The position numbers and the translations under genes are program-made. Source: an uncultured Bacilli bacterium (GTDB lineage: Bacteria > Bacillota_I > Bacilli_A > RF39 > UBA660). From it: a DNA stretch of 5,507 nt. Of the stretch, positions 4,893 through 5,507 are shown in pieces. The stretch covers positions 1 to 5,507 of the forward strand of contig CANQIM010000079.1 in assembly GCA_947624075.1 (NCBI GenBank), in the 5' to 3' direction. Under the pieces are notes generated by a model, which did no database searches, had not been told where the DNA came from, and worked only from the letters and a program-made list of their open reading frames with translations. Position 1 is the first letter of the stretch. Each line of letters begins with the position of its first letter.

Positions 4893-5408
4893 TTATTTAC
4901 AAACATAGCCATTCTTTTTAAGACGAGTCATGAACTCACCTTCTGTATATTTGTCTTTTATTTTAAGAGTAATTACATTACTGCTCTTAGTATTAGAATC
5001 AATTTTTATTTGCAAAGCTGGATTTTCGTAAAAGTCTAAGTTATTTAATAAAATTGTTTCATCATCTGATACATTGACTTTTATGATTATGTTATTTTCA
5101 GAGACAGTTATGGATTTTTTATTATTAAGGTACTTATAAGCCTTTTGAAGACGTTCTTTTATTTTGTCAATTGTCTCATTATTTTGATACTTTTCTGGTA
5201 ATGCTATAGTTTTGATGAGCTCCATTTTGGCAATTTTATCTCGAGAAAATGTTACTGTTAAATTTTCATCTATAACAATTTTGGAGTCAGTAGTTATAGT
5301 CTTTTCACACTCAACAATAGGTTGTTTTATATTAATGAATAGATAAACTATGATAACTAGTATCATTAATGTTAAAATAATTGGCAAGATTCTATTTTTA
5401 GACTTCAT
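4893..5408 (-). CDS. Single-pass membrane protein with two-cysteine extracellular domain (171 aa), function unknown
   Basis: I cannot name the family. Residues 1-6 are basic (Lys2, Lys4, Arg6) and residues about 7-27 are a strong hydrophobic helix, giving a type II anchor with the C-terminal 144 residues outside. The outer domain alternates short strands (KIVIDENLTVTF at 43-54, ITVSENNIIIKVNV at 100-113, ALQIKID at 131-137, NVITLKI at 144-150) with one helix (about 78-97). It contains exactly two cysteines, Cys34 just after the membrane and Cys170 next to the end in GYVCK, placed to close the domain with a disulfide. The layout recalls YehR/DUF1307-type small envelope proteins, but the match is loose and Cys34 is not in a lipobox. 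The start ATG at 5408 has a near-complete ribosome site, AAGAGGTGAC (5412-5421). It is the first gene after a consensus promoter, hence the lead gene of the synthetase operon. Confidence 0.8.
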   Translation of the reverse strand: MKSKNRILPIILTLMILVIIVYLFINIKQPIVECEKTITTDSKIVIDENLTVTFSRDKIAKMELIKTIALPEKYQNNETIDKIKERLQKAYKYLNNKKSITVSENNIIIKVNVSDDETILLNNLDFYENPALQIKIDSNTKSSNVITLKIKDKYTEGEFMTRLKKNGYVCK

Positions 5409-5411
5409 AAA

Positions 5412-5421
5412 GTCACCTCTT
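5412..5421 (-). promoter_or_regulatory. Strong extended Shine-Dalgarno (AAGAGGTGAC) of the membrane-protein gene
   Basis: AAGAGGTGAC stands three bases before the ATG at 5408 and matches AAGGAGGTGATC over most of its length. It is the best ribosome site in the window and shows in one piece the GGTGA half-site used alone at 2232 and 3964. Confidence 0.75.
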
Positions 5422-5430
5422 CACTACTTT

Positions 5431-5460
5431 ATTATAAATGATAATAGATTTATTAGTCAA
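5431..5460 (-). promoter_or_regulatory. Sigma-A-type promoter of the alarmone synthetase operon
   Basis: On the minus strand the -35 box is TTGACT (5455-5460, 5 of 6 consensus), the spacer is 18 bases and the -10 box is a perfect TATAAT (5431-5436). Transcription should start near 5424, giving a short leader of about 16 bases before the ATG at 5408, with no room for a riboswitch. The region just upstream (5461-5490) is rich in A and T tracts and could act as an UP element. Confidence 0.8.
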
Positions 5461-5507
5461 ATTTTGCATTTTGAAAATTAATTATTTTGATGTAGTTTAG
5501 CAAACTC

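Noticed and set aside
5468..5478. Symmetric ATTTTGAAAAT upstream of the operon promoter
   Set aside because: An 11-base A/T palindrome is expected by chance in such AT-rich DNA, and no second copy is present near the other promoter.
5494..5506. Inverted repeat AGTTT-AGC-AAACT at the right edge
   Set aside because: Only a 5-bp stem, with no T-tract after it on the minus strand, and it touches the window edge, so neither a terminator nor an operator can be supported.

Overview
The window is AT-rich (G+C well under one third by eye). All eight protein genes I can support lie on the minus strand, tightly packed, with Bacillota-type signals: Shine-Dalgarno sequences of the AGGAGGTGATC kind, and two good sigma-A-type promoters (TTGACT-18-TATAAT and TTTACT-17-TATAAT). 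All five Trp codons I checked are TGG and no gene contains an in-frame TGA, so UGA-as-Trp decoding is unlikely. Together with a RelQ-like alarmone synthetase, a DUF1292 (YrzB-like) protein and a NifS/IscS-type cysteine desulfurase, this suggests a low-GC Bacillota/Bacilli member, perhaps one of the uncultured gut lineages near the Mollicutes. The taxon is inference.

Layout in transcription order, from high to low coordinates. (A) 5460-3744 looks like a complete four-gene operon. It begins with a consensus promoter (5431-5460). The genes are a single-pass membrane protein with a two-cysteine outer domain (5408-4893), an 85-residue helical protein of unknown family (4865-4608), a small alarmone (ppGpp-type) synthetase of the RelQ/YjbM class (4592-3975), and a 62-residue helical protein (3960-3772). 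It ends at a hairpin-plus-T-tract terminator (3768-3744). (B) 3678-2560 encodes a cysteine desulfurase with intact catalytic residues but unusual cofactor-site motifs. Its promoter is poorly defined and sits among AATTGAT repeats; no terminator follows it. (C) 2559-1 is a second operon with a strong promoter just after the desulfurase stop. It encodes a DUF1292 protein (2501-2241), a 381-residue acidic, largely disordered Ser/Thr/Glu-rich cytosolic protein (2227-1082), and a membrane-anchored extracellular HExxH zinc metallopeptidase (1058 to the left edge).

How they may work together: unit A couples stringent-response nucleotide synthesis to three uncharacterised small proteins, of which the two soluble ones flank the synthetase and are candidates to modulate it. 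Unit C pairs an intracellular disordered protein with a surface protease. The desulfurase supplies sulfane sulfur for tRNA thiolation or Fe-S assembly, but no acceptor (IscU/SufU/ThiI/MnmA) is present here. Two start codons are set by a GGTGA-type Shine-Dalgarno and lie 12 bases downstream of the longest open frames. No RNA gene, CRISPR array, insertion sequence or attachment site was found, and no gene-free stretch exceeds 100 bases.
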